Of a stretch of 64,000 bases of DNA, positions 1 through 11,780 are shown piece by piece. The translations under genes and the position numbers were made by a program. The DNA lies in the NCBI RefSeq assembly GCF_051401765.1, contig NW_027480422.1, forward strand, positions 20,354,001-20,418,000. Direction: 5' to 3'. Origin of the DNA: Calliopsis andreniformis (lineage: Eukaryota; Arthropoda; Insecta; Hymenoptera; Andrenidae). Within the stretch, counting starts at the first letter, position 1. Each line of letters opens with the position of its first letter. The notes beneath the pieces were generated by a model, which worked only from the letters and a program-made list of their open reading frames with translations, did not search any database and was not told where the DNA came from.

Positions 1-1257
1 TGGACCCACGCCCCAGAGTGAAGCCTAGGTCGCCCGGAATGTAGAAATGACCATCACTTTCACTCTGGTTGCAATTATTCCTGTTATACGATGGAAAAAC
101 TGTAGTATTTTTATTGTATTTTATTCTTCTAGCGTTGAATTCTAAGTCCCTAGCTGTTCGATCTGGTGGAGCAACGCCCTAGAGTAATGCCTAGGTTGCC
201 CGGAACGTAGAAATGACCATTACCTCCACACTGGTTGCAATTATTCCTGTTATACGATGGAAAGACTGTTGTATTTTTATTGTATTTTATGCTTCGGGCT
301 TTGACTTCTAAGGCCCTAGCTTTTCGATTTGGCGGACTAACGCCCTAGAGTGGAGCCTAGGTTGCCCGAAACGTAGAAATGACCACCACTTTCACTCTGG
401 TTGCAATTATTCCTGTTATACGATGGAAAAACTGTAGTATTTTTTTGTATTTTATTCTTCTGGCGTTGAATTCTAAGTCCCTAGCTATTCGATCTGGTGG
501 AGCAACGCCTTAGAGTGACGCCTATGTTACCCATAACGTAGAAATGACCAGTACTTTCACACTGGTTGCAGTTATTCCTGTTATACGATGGAAAAGGTGT
601 TGTATTTATATTGTATTTTATGCTTCCGGCGTAGTTTTCTAAGGCCGTAGCTATTAGATGTGGTGGAATAACGCCCTAGAATGAAGCCCAGGTTGCCCGG
701 AACGTAGGAATGACCATCACTTTCACACTGGTTGCAATTACTCCTGTTACGCGATGGAAAAACTGTTGTATTTTAATTGTATTTTATGCTTCTGGTGTTG
801 GCTTTGTAGGCCCTAACTATTCGATCTGGTGGAGCAACGCCCTAGAGCAAAACCTAGGTTGCCCGGAACGTAGAAATGGCCATAACTTTCAAACTGGTTG
901 CAATTATACCTTTTATCCGATGGAAAAACTGGTGTATTTATTTTGTAGTTTATGTTTCTGGCGTTAATTTCTAATGCTCATACTCATCCATTTGGCGAAG
1001 CAACGCTCTAGAGTGAAGCCTAGGCTGCCCGGAACGTAGAAATGTCTGTTACTTTCACTCTGGTTGCAATTATTCCTTTTATAGGAAGTAAAAACTGTTG
1101 TATTTTTATTGTATTTTAAGCTTCTGGCGTTGACATCTGAGGCCCTAGTCACTCGATCTGGTGGACTAACGGCCTAGAGTGAAGTCTAGGTTGCCCGGAA
1201 CGTAGAAATGACCATAACTTTCACACTGGTTGCAATTATTCCAGGCATACGATGGAA
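1..1257 (-). repeat. 166-bp satellite array, inverted orientation
   Basis: About 7.6 tandem monomers lie in the orientation opposite to the rest of the window. They read GATCTGGTGGAGCAACG, CCTAGG, CTGGTTGCAATTATTCC and CGATGGAAAAACTG, the reverse complement of the motifs seen after position 1295. Motif spacing stays near 166 bp. Monomers differ from one another at many positions, for example TTCTAAGTCCCTAGC against TTCTAAGGCCCTAGC, and no multi-monomer unit repeats within this stretch. The array probably continues to the left of the window. No gene is seen; the short frames here are repeat-derived. Confidence 0.95.
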
Positions 1258-1294
1258 AATACAATATGTAAAATACAAGAAAAATACAACTGTT
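1258..1294. other. Head-to-head inversion junction spacer
   Basis: The orientation of the satellite flips here. The left arm ends with CGATGGAA at 1250-1257 and the right arm begins with TTCCATCG at 1295-1302. About 37 bp of AT-rich DNA lie between them, made of broken pieces of the monomer's own A-rich segment (AATACAATAT, then TAAAATACAAG). No foreign sequence is seen. The flanking monomers form a long imperfect inverted repeat with arms of at least 1.25 kb within the window. A frame at 1208-1408 crosses the junction by chance and is not a gene. Confidence 0.9.
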
Positions 1295-3161
1295 ATTCCA
1301 TCGTATAAAAGCAATAATTGCAATCATTGTGAAAGTTATTGTCATTTCTCCGTTCCGGGCAACCTATACATCACTCTAGGGCGTCGGTCCACCAGATCGA
1401 ATAGCTAGGGCCTAAGAAGTCAACGCCAGAAGCATAAAGTACAATAAAAATACAACAGCTTTTCCATCGTATATAGTGAATAATTTCAACCAGTGTGAAA
1501 GTAAAGGTCATTTCTACGATCCGGGCAACCTAGGTTTCGCTCTAGGGCGTTGCTCCACCACATCCAATAGCTAGGGGCTCAGAAGTCAACGCCAGAAGCA
1601 TAAAATACAATATAAATACGACAGCTTTTCAATCGTATAACAGGAATAATTGCAGCCAGTGTGAACGTAATGACCATTTCTACGTTCCGGTAATCCTAGA
1701 CTTAACTCTGAGGCATTGCTCCACCAGATCGATGAATTAGGTCCTTAGAAGTCAAAGCCAGAAGCATAAAATACAAAATAAATACAACAGCCTTTCCATC
1801 GTATAAAACGAACAATTGCAACCTGTGTGAAAGTTATGGTCATTTCTACGTTTCGGGCAACCTAGGCTTGACTCTAGGGCGTTGCTCCACCAGATCGAAT
1901 AGGTAGGGCCATATAGGTCAACGCCAGAAGCATCAACTACAAAATAAATACAACAGTTTTTCCATCGTATAAAACGTATAACAGCAACCAGTGTGAAAGT
2001 AATGGTCATTTCTACGTTCCGGGCAACCTAGGCTTCACCCTAGGGCATTGCTCCTCCAGATCGAATAGCTAGGGCATTAGAAGTCAACGCTAGAAGCATA
2101 AAATAAAATAAAATTACAACAGTTTTTCCTTCGTATAAAACCAATAATTGCAACCAGTATGAAAGTTATGGTCATTTCTACGTTCCGGCCAACCTCGGCT
2201 TCACCCTAGGGCGTTGTTCCAAAAGTTCGAATAGTTACGGCCTAAGAAGTCAACGCCAGAAGAATAAAATACAATATAAACACAACAGTTTTTCCATCGT
2301 ATAACGGCAATAATTGCAACCAGTGTGAAAGATTTGGTCATTTCTACGTTCCGTTCAACCTAGGCATCACTCTAGGGCGTTGCTCCACCACATCGAATAG
2401 CTACGGCCTTAGAAGACAATGCCAGAAGCATAAAATACAATATAAATACAACAGCTTTTCCATCGTATAAAAAGAATTATTGCAACCAGTGTGAAAGTAA
2501 TGGTCTTTTCTACGTTTCGGGCAACATAGGCTTCACTCTTGGGCGTTGCCCCACGAGATCGGATAGCTAGGACCTTATAAGTCAACGCCCGAAACATAAA
2601 ATACAATAAAAATACAACAGTTTTTCCATCGTATAACGGGAATAATTGCAACCGGTATGAAAGTTATGGTCATTTCTACGTTCCGGCCAACCTCGGCTTC
2701 TCTCTAGGGCGTTGCTCCACCAGATCGAATAGCTAGGACCTTAGAAGTCAACGCCCGAAACATAAAATACAATAAAAATACAACAGTTTTTCCATCGTAT
2801 AAGGGGAATAATTGCAACCAGTGTGAAAGTTATGGTCATTTCTACGTTCCGGGCAACCTAGGCTTCACTCTAGGGCGTTGCCCCACCACATCGAATAAGT
2901 ACGGCCTTAGAAGTCAACGCCAGAAGCATAAAACACAATATAAATACAACAGGTTTTACATCGTATAAAACCAATAATTGCAACCAGTATAAAAGTTATG
3001 GTCATTTCGACGTTCCGGCCAAACTCTGCTTCACCCTAGGGCGTTGCTCCAACAGATCAAATAGTTAGGGCCTAAGAAGTCAACGCCAGAAGCATAAAAT
3101 ACAATATAAATACAACAGTTTTTCCATCGTATAACTGGAATAATTGCAACCAGTGTGAAAG
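1295..3161 (+). repeat. Diverged satellite monomers, no clear HOR
   Basis: About 11 tandem monomers in + orientation. They carry scattered substitutions, and I do not see a multi-monomer unit repeating. An adjacent related pair is visible: the segment with AGCTAGGACCTTA at 2565 recurs at 2731, exactly 166 bp later. This level of disorder matches the left and right ends of the window and is higher than in the central units. No gene is seen. Confidence 0.85.
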
Positions 3162-4147
3162 TTATGGTCATTTCTACGTTCCGGCCAACCTCGGTCTTCA
3201 CCCTAGGGCGTTGTTCCAAAAGTTCGATAAGTTAGGGCCTAAGAAGTCAACGCCAGAAGCGTAAAATACAATATAAACACAACAGTTTTTCCATCGTATA
3301 ACAGGAATAATTGCAACCAGTGTGAAAGATATGGTCATTTCTACGTTCCGGGCAACTTAGGCTACACTCTACGCCGTTGGTCCACCAGGTCCAATAGTTA
3401 GGGCCTAAGAAGTCAACGCCAGAAGCACCAAATACAAAATAAATACAACAGTTTTTCCATTGTATAAAATGAATAATTGCAAACAGTGTGGAAGTAATGG
3501 TCATTTCTATGTTCCGGGCAACCTAGGCTTCACTCTAGGGCGATGCTACACCAGATCGAACAGCTAGCGCCTTAGAAGTCAACGCCCGATACATAAAATA
3601 CAAAAAATTCAACAGTTTTTCCATCGTATAACGGGAATGAATGCAACCAGTGTGAAAGTGTTGGTCATTTCTACGTTCCAGGCAACCTAGGCTTCACTCT
3701 TGGACGTTGCTCCAACAGATCCACTAGTTAGGGCCGTAGAAGTCAACGCCCGAAGCATAAAATACAATAAAAATACAACAATTTTTCCAACGTATAACAG
3801 GAATAATTGCAACCAGAGTGAAAGTGATGGACATTTCCACGTTCCGGGCAACTTAGGCTTCACTCTAGGGCGATGCTCCACCAGATCGAATAGTTAGGGT
3901 CTTAGAAGTCAACGCCGGAAGCATAAAATACGAAATTTATACAACAGTTTTTCCATTGTATAAAACGAGTAATTGCAACCAGTGTGAAAGTTATGGTCAC
4001 TTCTACATTCCGTGCAACCGAGGCTTGACTCTAGGGCGTTTCTCCACCAGATTCAATAGCTAGGCCCTTAGGAGTCAATGACCGAGACATAAAATACAAT
4101 AAAAATACAACAGTTTTTCCATCGTATAACGGGAATAATTGCAACCA
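3162..4147 (+). repeat. Satellite block copied again at 9966-11116
   Basis: This stretch matches 9966-11116. The displacement is about 6804 at the start, 6803 after an extra T near 3194 (a 167-bp monomer), and 6969 after about 3410. The second copy therefore carries one extra 166-bp monomer, at about 10263-10380. Shared rare features include TTCCAAAAGTTCGATAAG, the shortened A-rich segment CAAAAAATTCAACAG (2 bp short) at about 3600 and 10567, and CCGAGACATAAAATAC. The copies diverge after about 4147 and 11116. It overlaps the 1162-bp duplication that starts near 3809. Confidence 0.8.
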
Positions 4148-4971
4148 GTGTGAAAGTGATGGTCATTTCTACGTTCCGGGCAACCTACGCTTCGCTCTAG
4201 CGCGGTGCTCCACCAGATCGAATAGCTAGGGCCTTAGAAGTCAACGCCCGAAGCATAAAATACAATAAAAATACAACAGTTTTTCCATCGTATGACGGGA
4301 ATAATTGCAACCAGTGTGAAAGATTTGGTCATTTCTACGTTCCGGGCAACCTAGGCTTCACTCTAGGGCGTTGTTCCAACAGTTCGAATAGTTAGGGCCT
4401 AAGAAGTCAACGCCAGAAGCATAAAATAGAATATAAATACAACAGTTTTTCCATCGTATAGCATGAATAACTGCAACCAGTGTGAAAGTAATGGTCATTT
4501 ATACGTTCCGGGCAACCTAGGCTTCATTCTAGGGCGTTGTTCCACCAGATCGAACAGTTACGGCCTTAGAAGTCAACGCCGTAAGCATAAAATACAAAAT
4601 TAACACAACAGTTTTTCCATTGTATAAAACGGGTAATTGCAACCAGTGTGAAAGTTATGGTCATTTCCACGTTCCGGGCAACTTAGGCTTCACTCTAGGG
4701 CGTTGGTCCACCAGATCGAATAGTTAGGGCCTAAGAAGTCAACGCCAGAAGCACCAAATACAAAATAAATACAACAGTTTTTCCATTGTATAAAATGAAT
4801 AATTGCAAACAGTGTGGAAGTAATGGTCATTTCTATGTTCCGGGCAACCTAGGCTTCACTCTAGGGCGATGCTACACCAGATCGAATAGCTAGCGCCTTA
4901 GAAGTCAACGCCCGAAGCAGAAAATACAAAATTAATACAACAGTTTTTCCACTGTACAAAACGAATAATTG
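3809..4971 (+). repeat. 7-mer HOR unit, copy 1 (1162 bp)
   Basis: First of two adjacent copies of a seven-monomer unit, 1162 bp being 7 x 166. The start GCAACCAGAGTGAAAG at 3809 recurs at 4971. The rare string GGACATTTCCACG and the odd A-rich segment TACGAAATTTATAC also recur 1162 bp later. Sequences before 3800 and before 4960 differ, which places the boundary between about 3800 and 3809. Confidence 0.88.
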
Positions 4972-6133
4972 CAACCAGAGTGAAAGTGATGGACATTTCC
5001 ACGTTCCGGGCAACTTAGGCTTCACTCTAGGGCGATGCTCCACCAGATCGAATAGTTAGGGTCTTAGAAGTCAACGCCGGAAGCATAAAATACGAAATTT
5101 ATACAACAGTTTTTCCATTGTATAAAACGAGTAATTGCAACCAGTGTGAAAGTTATGGTCACTTCTACATTCCGTGCAACCGAGGCTTGACTCTAGGGCG
5201 TTTCTCCACCAGATTCAATAGCTAGGCCCTTAGGAGTCAATGACCGAGACATAAAATACAATAAAAATACAACAGTTTTTCCATCGTATAACGGGAATAA
5301 TTGCAACCAGTGTGAAAGTGATGGTCATTTCTACGTTCCGGGCAACCTACGCTTCGCTCTAGCGCGGTGCTCCACCAGATCGAATAGCTAGGGCCTTAGA
5401 AGTCATCGCCCGAAGCATAAAATACAATAAAAATACAACAGTTTTTCCATCGTATGACGGGAATAATTGCAACCAGTGTGAAAGATTTGGTCATTTCTAC
5501 GTTCCGGGCAACCTAGGCTTCACTCTAGGGCGTTGTTCCAACAGTTCGAATAGTTAGGGCCTAAGAAGTCAACGCCAGAAGCATAAAATAGAATATAAAT
5601 ACAACAGTTTTTCCATCGTATAGCATGAATAACTGCAACCAGTGTGAAAGTAATGGTCATTTATACGTTCCGGGCAACCTAGGCTTCATTCTAGGGCGTT
5701 CTTCCACCAGATCGAACAGTTACGGCCTTAGAAGTCAACGCCGTAAGCATAAAATACAAAATTAACACAACAGTTTTTCCATTGTATAAAACGGGTAATT
5801 GCAACCAGTGTGAAAGTTATGGTCATTTCCACGTTCCGGGCAACTTAGGCTTCACTCTAGGGCGTTGGTCCACCAGATCGAATAGTTAGGGCCTAAGAAG
5901 TCAACGCCAGAAGCACCAAATACAAAATAAATACAACAGTTTTTCCATTGTATAAAATGAATAATTGCAAACAGTGTGGAAGTAATGGTCATTTCTATGT
6001 TCCGGGCAACCTAGGCTTCACTCTAGGGCGATGCTACACCAGATCGAATAGCTAGCGCCTTAGAAGTCAACGCCCGCAGCAGAAAATACAAAATTAATAC
6101 AACAGTTTTTCCACTGTACAAAACGAATAATTG
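4972..6133 (+). repeat. 7-mer HOR unit, copy 2 (1162 bp)
   Basis: Second copy of the seven-monomer unit in direct tandem. The match to copy 1 holds through CGATGCTACACCAGATCG at about 6028 (4866 in copy 1). Few differences are seen, for example GTCATCGCC at about 5402 against GTCAACGCC, GTTCTTCC near 5700 against GTTGTTCC, and CCCGCAGCAG against CCCGAAGCAG. It ends where CCAGAGTG would be expected but CCAGTGTG is found, at about 6133. Part of it, from about 5452, is copied again at 16405. Confidence 0.88.
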
Positions 6134-7340
6134 CAACCAGTGTGAAAGTTATGGTCATTTCTACGTTCCGGGCAACATAGGCTTCACTCTTGGACGTTGC
6201 CCCACCAGATGGAATAGCTAAGACATTAGAAGTCAAAGCCAGAAGAAGAAAGTACAATAAAAATGCAACAGTTTTTCCATCCTATAGCATGAGTAACTGC
6301 AACCAGTGTGAAAGTAATGGTCATTTCTACGTTCCGGGCAACCTAGGCTTCATTCTAGGGCGTTGTTCCACCAGATGGAACAGTTAGGACCTATGAAGTC
6401 AACGCTAGAAGCATAAAATACAATATAAATACAACAGTTTTTTAACCGTATAAAACAAATAATTGCAACCAGTGTGAAAGTAATGGTCATTTCTACGTTC
6501 CGGGCTACATAGGCTTCACTCTAGGGCGTTGCTCCACCAGATCGAATAGCTAGGACCTTAGAAGTCAACGCCAGAAGCATAAAATGCAATATAAATACAA
6601 CAGTTTCTCCATCGTATAACAGGAGTAATTGCAACCAGTGTGAAAGTTATGGTCACCTCTACATTACGTGCAACCTGGGCTTCACTCCTGGGCGTTGCTC
6701 CACCAGATCGAATAGCTAGGGCCTTAGAAGTCAACGCCCGAAGCATAAAATACAATAAAAATACAACAGTTTTTCCATCGTATAGCGGGAATAATTGCAA
6801 CCAGTGTGAAAGTGATGGTCATTTCCACGTTCCGGGCAACTTAGGCTTCACTCTAGGGCGTCGGTCCACCAGTTCCAATAGTTAGGGCCTAAGAAGTCAA
6901 CGCCAGAAGCACCAAAAACAATATAAATACAACAGTTTTTCCATAGTATAAAATGAATAATTGCAACCAGTGTGAAAGTAATGGTCATTTCTACGTTCCG
7001 TGCAACCTAGGTTTCGCTCTATGGCTTTGCTCCGCCACATCGAATAGTTAGGGCCTTAGAAGTCTACGCCCGAAGCATAAAATACAATGCAAATACATCA
7101 GTTCTTCCATCGTATAAAACCAATAATTGCAACCAGTATGAAAGTGTTGGTCATTTCTACGTTCCGGGCTACCTAGGCTTCACCCTAGGGCATTGCTCCA
7201 CCAGATCCAATAGTTAGGGCCTTAGAAGTCTACGCCCGAAGCATAAAATACAATGCAAATACATCAGTTCTTCCATCGTATAAAACCAATAATTGCAACC
7301 AGTATGAAAGTGTTGGTCATTTCTACGTTCCGGGCAACCT
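6134..7340 (+). repeat. Mixed satellite monomers, 6.1-7.3 kb
   Basis: About seven monomers. 6190-6590 continues the block repeated at 16977-17375. 6840-7180 is nearly the same as 11820-12160, displaced by 4977 bp (30 x 166 less 3), sharing GCGTCGGTCCACCAG and ACCAAAAACAATATAAATAC. Within it one monomer is duplicated in tandem: the string GGGCCTTAGAAGTCTACG at 7051 recurs at 7217, exactly 166 bp later, with identity over about 115 bp. No gene is seen. Confidence 0.8.
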
Positions 7341-8689
7341 AGGCTTCACTCTAGGGCGTTGCTCCACCAGATCGAATAGCTAGGGCCTTAGAAGTCAACA
7401 CCAGGATCATAAAATAAAATGAACTTACAACAGTTATTCCATCGTATAACAGGAATAATTACAACCAGTGTGAAAGTAATGGGCATTTCTACGTTCCGTG
7501 CAACCTAGGCTTCACTCTAGGGCGTTGCTCCACCAGGTCGAATAGTTAGGGCATTAGAAAACAACTCCAGACGCATAAAATACAATACAAATACAACAAT
7601 TTTTCCATAGTATAAAAAGAGTAATTGCCACCAGTGTGAAAGTAATGGTCTTTTCTACGTTTCGGGCAGCATAGGCTTCAATCTTGGACGTTGCCCCACG
7701 AGATCGAATAGCTAGGACATTAAAAGTCAACGCCAGAAGCACAAAATGCAATAAAAATACAACAGCATTTCCATCGTATAAAACGAATAATTGCAACCAG
7801 TACGAAAGTTATGGTCATTTCTACGTTCCGGCCAACCTCAGCTTCACCCTAGGGCGTTGACCCACCAGATCCAATAGTTAAGGCCTTAGAAGTCAACGCC
7901 CGAAACATAAAATACAAAATTAATACAACAGTTTTTCCATTGTATAAAACGAGTAATTGCAACCAGTGTGAAGGTTATGGTCACTTCTACATTCCGTGCA
8001 ACCTAGGCTTCACTCTAGGGTGTTGCTCCACCAGATCGAATAGCTAGGTCCTTAGAAGTCAACGCCAGAAGCATAAAATTCAATGAAAATACAACAATTT
8101 TTCCATCGTATAAAACGAACGTTTGCAACCAGTATGAAAGTTATGGTCATTTCTACGTTCCGGCCAACCTCGGCTTCACTCTAGGGCGTTGGTCCACCAG
8201 ATCGAATAGCAAGGACCTTAGAAGTAAAAGCCAGAAGAAGAAAATACAATAAAAATGCAACAGTTTTTCCATCGTATAGCATGAATAACTGCAACCAGTG
8301 TGAAAGTAATGGTCATTTATACGTTCCGGGCTACCTAGGCTTCACACTAGGTCGTTGCCCCACCACATCGAATAGCTACGGCCTTAGAAGTCAACGCCAG
8401 AAGCATAAAACACAATATAAATACAACAGGTTTTCCATCGTATAAAACCAAAGTTGCAACCAGTATAAAAGTTATAGTCACTTCTACGTTCCGGGCAACC
8501 TCGTCTTCAGCCTTGGGCGTTGCTCCACCAGATCCAATAGTTAGGGCCTCAGAAGTCAACGGCCGAAGCATAAAATACAATACAAATGCATCAGTTTTTC
8601 CATCGTTTAACAGGAATAATTGCAACCAGAGTTAAGGTGATGGTCATTTCTACGGTCCGGGCAACCTAGGCTTCACTCTAGGGCGTTGC
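7341..8689 (+). repeat. 8-mer block, permuted copy at 22.5-23.8 kb
   Basis: Two adjacent sub-blocks, X (about 7341-7850) and Y (about 7910-8689), recur in the opposite order at 22514-23293 (Y) and 23272-23781 (X). The displacements are 14604 for Y and 15931 for X, a difference of 1327 bp or eight monomers less 1 bp. X carries GAACTTACAACAGTTATTCC. Y carries the 165-bp monomer with AAACCAAAGTTGC and the segment AAATTCAATGAAAATAC. The order change is what two different cuts of one circular or tandem unit would give. Confidence 0.78.
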
Positions 8690-9963
8690 CGCACCACATC
8701 GAATAGCTACGGCCTTAGAAGTCAACGCCAGAAGCATAAAATACAATAAAAGTACAACAGTTTTTCCATTGTAAAAAACGAATAATTGCAACCAGTGAGG
8801 AAGTAATGGTCATTTCTATGTTCCGGGCAACCGAGGCTTCACTCTAGGGCGATGCTACACCAGATCGAATAGCTAGCGCCTTAGAAGTCAACGCCCGATA
8901 CATAAAATACAATAAAAATACAACAGTTTTTACATCGTATAGCATGAATAATTGCAACCAGTGTGAAAGTAATGGTCATTTCTACGTCTCGGGCAACCTG
9001 GGCTTCACCATAGGGCGTTGCTCTACCAGATCCAATAGCTAGGGCCTGAAAAGTCAACGCCAGAAGCACCAAATAGAAAATAAATACAACAGTTTTTCCA
9101 TCGTATAAAACGAATAATTGCAACCAGTGTGAAAGTAATGGTCATTTATACGTTCCGGGCAATCTAGGCTCCACTCTAGTGCGTTGCCCCACCACATCGA
9201 ATAGCTACGGCCTTAGAAGTCAACGCCAGTAGCATAAAATACAATAAAAATACAACAGTTTTTCCATCGTATAGCATGTATAATTGCAACCAGTGTGAAA
9301 GTAATGGTCATTTCTACGTCTCGGGCAACCTAGGCTTCACCCTAGGGCGTTGCTCCACCAGATCCAATAGTTCGGGCATAAGGAGTCAACGCCAGAAGCA
9401 TAAAATACAGTATAAATACAACAGTTTTTCCATCGTATAACAGGTATAATTGCAACCAGTGTGAAGGATATGGTCATTTCTACGTTCCAGGCGACCTAGG
9501 CATCACTCTAGGGCGTTGCTCCACCACATCGAATAGCTACGGCCTTAGAAGACAACGCCAGAAGCATAAAATACAATTTAAATACAACAGTTCTTCCATC
9601 GTATAAAAAGAATAATTGCAACCAGTAAGAAAGTTATGGCCATTTCTACGTTCCCGGCAACATAGGCTTCACTCTTAGACGTTGCCCCACAAGATCGAAT
9701 AGCTAGGACCTTAGAAGTCAAAGCCAGAAGAAGAAAATACAATAAAAATGCAACAGTTTTTCCATCGTATAGCACGAATAACTGCAACCAGTGTGAAAGT
9801 AATGGTCATTTCTACGTTCCGGTAAGCCTAGGCTTCGTTCTAGGGCGTTGTTCCACCAGATCGAATAGCTAGGAGCTTAGAAGTCAACGCCAGAAGCATA
9901 AAATACAATAAAAATACAACAGTTTTTCCATTGTATAGCATGAATAATTGCAACCAGTGTGAA
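8515..9963 (+). repeat. Satellite block A, copied at 12165-13613
   Basis: About 8.7 monomers that recur 3650 bp downstream (22 x 166 less 2). Both copies share AATACAAATGCATCAG, CATCGTTTAACAGG, TTTTTACATCGTATAGC and ATACAGTATAAATAC in the same order. Small differences include GGCATAAGG at about 9375 against GGCCTAAGG at about 13025, and CCATTGTATAGC at about 9930 against CCATCGTATAGC. Its first 170 bp overlap the end of the 8-mer block. Confidence 0.85.
9325..9353. other. Example of the monomer's CCTAGG dyad hairpin
   Basis: The 5' arm reads GCAA followed by CCTAGG (9325-9334). A six-base loop CTTCAC follows (9335-9340), then a second CCTAGG (9341-9346), three unpaired bases GCG, and TTGC (9350-9353), which pairs with GCAA. 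This gives 6 bp and 4 bp of perfect pairing. Monomers reading CACTCTAGGG instead of CACCCTAGGG keep 5 of the 6 inner pairs. The element is present in most monomers; this copy is only an example. Cruciform formation is inferred. Confidence 0.6.
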
Positions 9964-9965
9964 AG

Positions 9966-11116
9966 TTATGGTCATTTCTACGTTCCGGCCAACCTCGGCT
10001 TCACCCTAGGGCGTTGTTCCAAAAGTTCGATAAGTTAGGGCCTAAGAAGTCAACGCCAGAAGCGTAAAATACAATATAAACGCAACAGTTTTTCCATCGT
10101 ATAACAGGAATAATTGCAACCAGTGTGAAAGATATGGTCATTTCTACGTTCCGGGCAACTTAGGCTACACTCTACGGCGTTGGTCCACCAGGTCCAATAG
10201 TTAGGGCCTAAGAAGTCAACGCCAGAAGCACCAAATACAAAATAAATACAACAGTTTTTCCATAGTATAAAAAGAATTATTGCGACCAGTGTGAAAGTAA
10301 TGGCCATTTCCACGTTCCGGGCAACTTAGGCTTCACTCTAGGGCGTTGGTCCACCAGATCCAATAGTTAGGGTCTAAGAAGTCAACGCCAGAAGCACCAA
10401 ATACAAAATAAATACAACAGTTTTTCCATTGTATAAAATGAATAATTGCAAACAGTGTGGAAGTAATGGTCATTTCTATGTTCCGGGCAACCTAGGCTTC
10501 ACTCTAGGGCGATGCTACACCAGATCGAACAGCTAGCGCCTTAGAAGTCAACGCCCGATACATAAAATACAAAAAATTCAACAGTTTTTCCATCGTATAA
10601 CGGGAATGAATGCAACCAGTGTGAAAGTGTTGGTCATTTCTACGTTCCAGGCAACCTAGGCTTCACTCTTGGACGTTGCTCCAACAGATCCACTAGTTAG
10701 GGCCGTAGAAGTCAACGCCCGAAGCATAAAATACAATAAAAATACAACAATTTTTCCAACGTATAACAGGAATAATTGCAACCAGTGTGAAAGTGATGGA
10801 CATTTCCACGTTCCGGGCAACTTAGGCTTCACTCTAGGGCGATGCTCCACCAGATCGAATAGTTAGGGTCTTAGAAGTCAACGCCGGAAGCATAAAATAC
10901 GAAATTTATACAACAGTTTTTCCATTGTATAAAACGAGTAATTGCAACCAGTGTGAAAGTTATGGTCACTTCTACATTCCGTGCAACCGAGGCTTCACTC
11001 TAGGGCGTTTCTCCACCAGATTCAATAGCTAGGCCCTTAGGAGTCAATGACCGAGACATAAAATACAATAAAAATACAACAGTTTTTCCATCGTATAACG
11101 GGAATAATTGCAACCA
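9966..11116 (+). repeat. Second copy of the 3162-4147 block
   Basis: Matches 3162-4147 with one additional monomer near 10263-10380 that carries AAAAAGAATTATTGCG. The remainder is almost identical, down to ACGGGAATGAATGC and CGTATAACAGG. One visible difference is CCAGTGTG at about 10787 against CCAGAGTG at 3813. It diverges from the first copy after about 11116. Confidence 0.8.
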
Positions 11117-11780
11117 GTATGAAAGTTATGCTCATTTCTACGTTCCGGCCAACCTCGGCTTCTCTCTAGGGCGTTGCTCCACCAGATCGAATAGCTAGGA
11201 GCTTAGAAGTCAACGCCCGAAGCATAAAATACAATAAAAATACAACAGTTTTTCCATCGTATAACGGGAATAATTGCAACCAGTGTGAAAGTGATGGTCA
11301 TTTCTACGTTCCGGGCAACCTACGCTTCGCTCTAGCGCGTTGCTCCACCAGATCGAATAGCTAGGGCCTTAGAAGTCAACGCCCGAAGCATAAAATACAA
11401 TAAAAATACAACAGTTCTTCCATCGTATGACGGGAATAATTGCAACCAGTATGAAAGTTATGGTCATTTCTACGTTCCGGCCAACCTCGGCTTCTCTCTA
11501 GGGCGTTGCTCAACCAGATCGAATAGCTAGGACCTTAGAAGTCAACGCCCGAAACATAAAATACAATAAAAATACAACAGTTTTTCCATCGTATAACGGG
11601 AATAATTGCAACCAGTGTGAAAGTGATGGTCATTTCTACGTTCCGGGCAACCTACGCTTCGCTCTAGCGCGGTGCTCCACCAGATCGAATAGCTAGGGCC
11701 TTGGAAGTCAACGCCCGAAGCATAAAATACAATAAAAATACAACAGTTTTTCCATCGTATGACGGGAATAATTGCAACCA
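11117..11780 (+). repeat. Tandem 332-bp dimer, two copies
   Basis: A two-monomer unit of 332 bp is present twice, at 11117-11448 and 11449-11780. The rare strings CGGCTTCTCTCTAGGG (about 11157 and 11489) and CTACGCTTCGCTCTAGCGC (about 11311 and 11643) recur 332 bp apart. Differences are few, for example TTATGCTC against TTATGGTC and GCGCGTTGC against GCGCGGTGC. Confidence 0.8.

Noticed and set aside
1258..1294. Junction spacer as an inserted element or replication origin
   Set aside because: All of it can be read as fragments of the monomer's own A-rich segment, and nothing else marks an origin.
1208..1408. 66-codon frame across the orientation switch
   Set aside because: It joins two inverted monomers by chance and is not conserved elsewhere.
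4378..4395. GTTCGAAT in some monomers resembling a tRNA-type B box (Pol III)
   Set aside because: It lacks the flanking GG and CC, no A box lies at the right distance, and most monomers have GATCGAAT instead.
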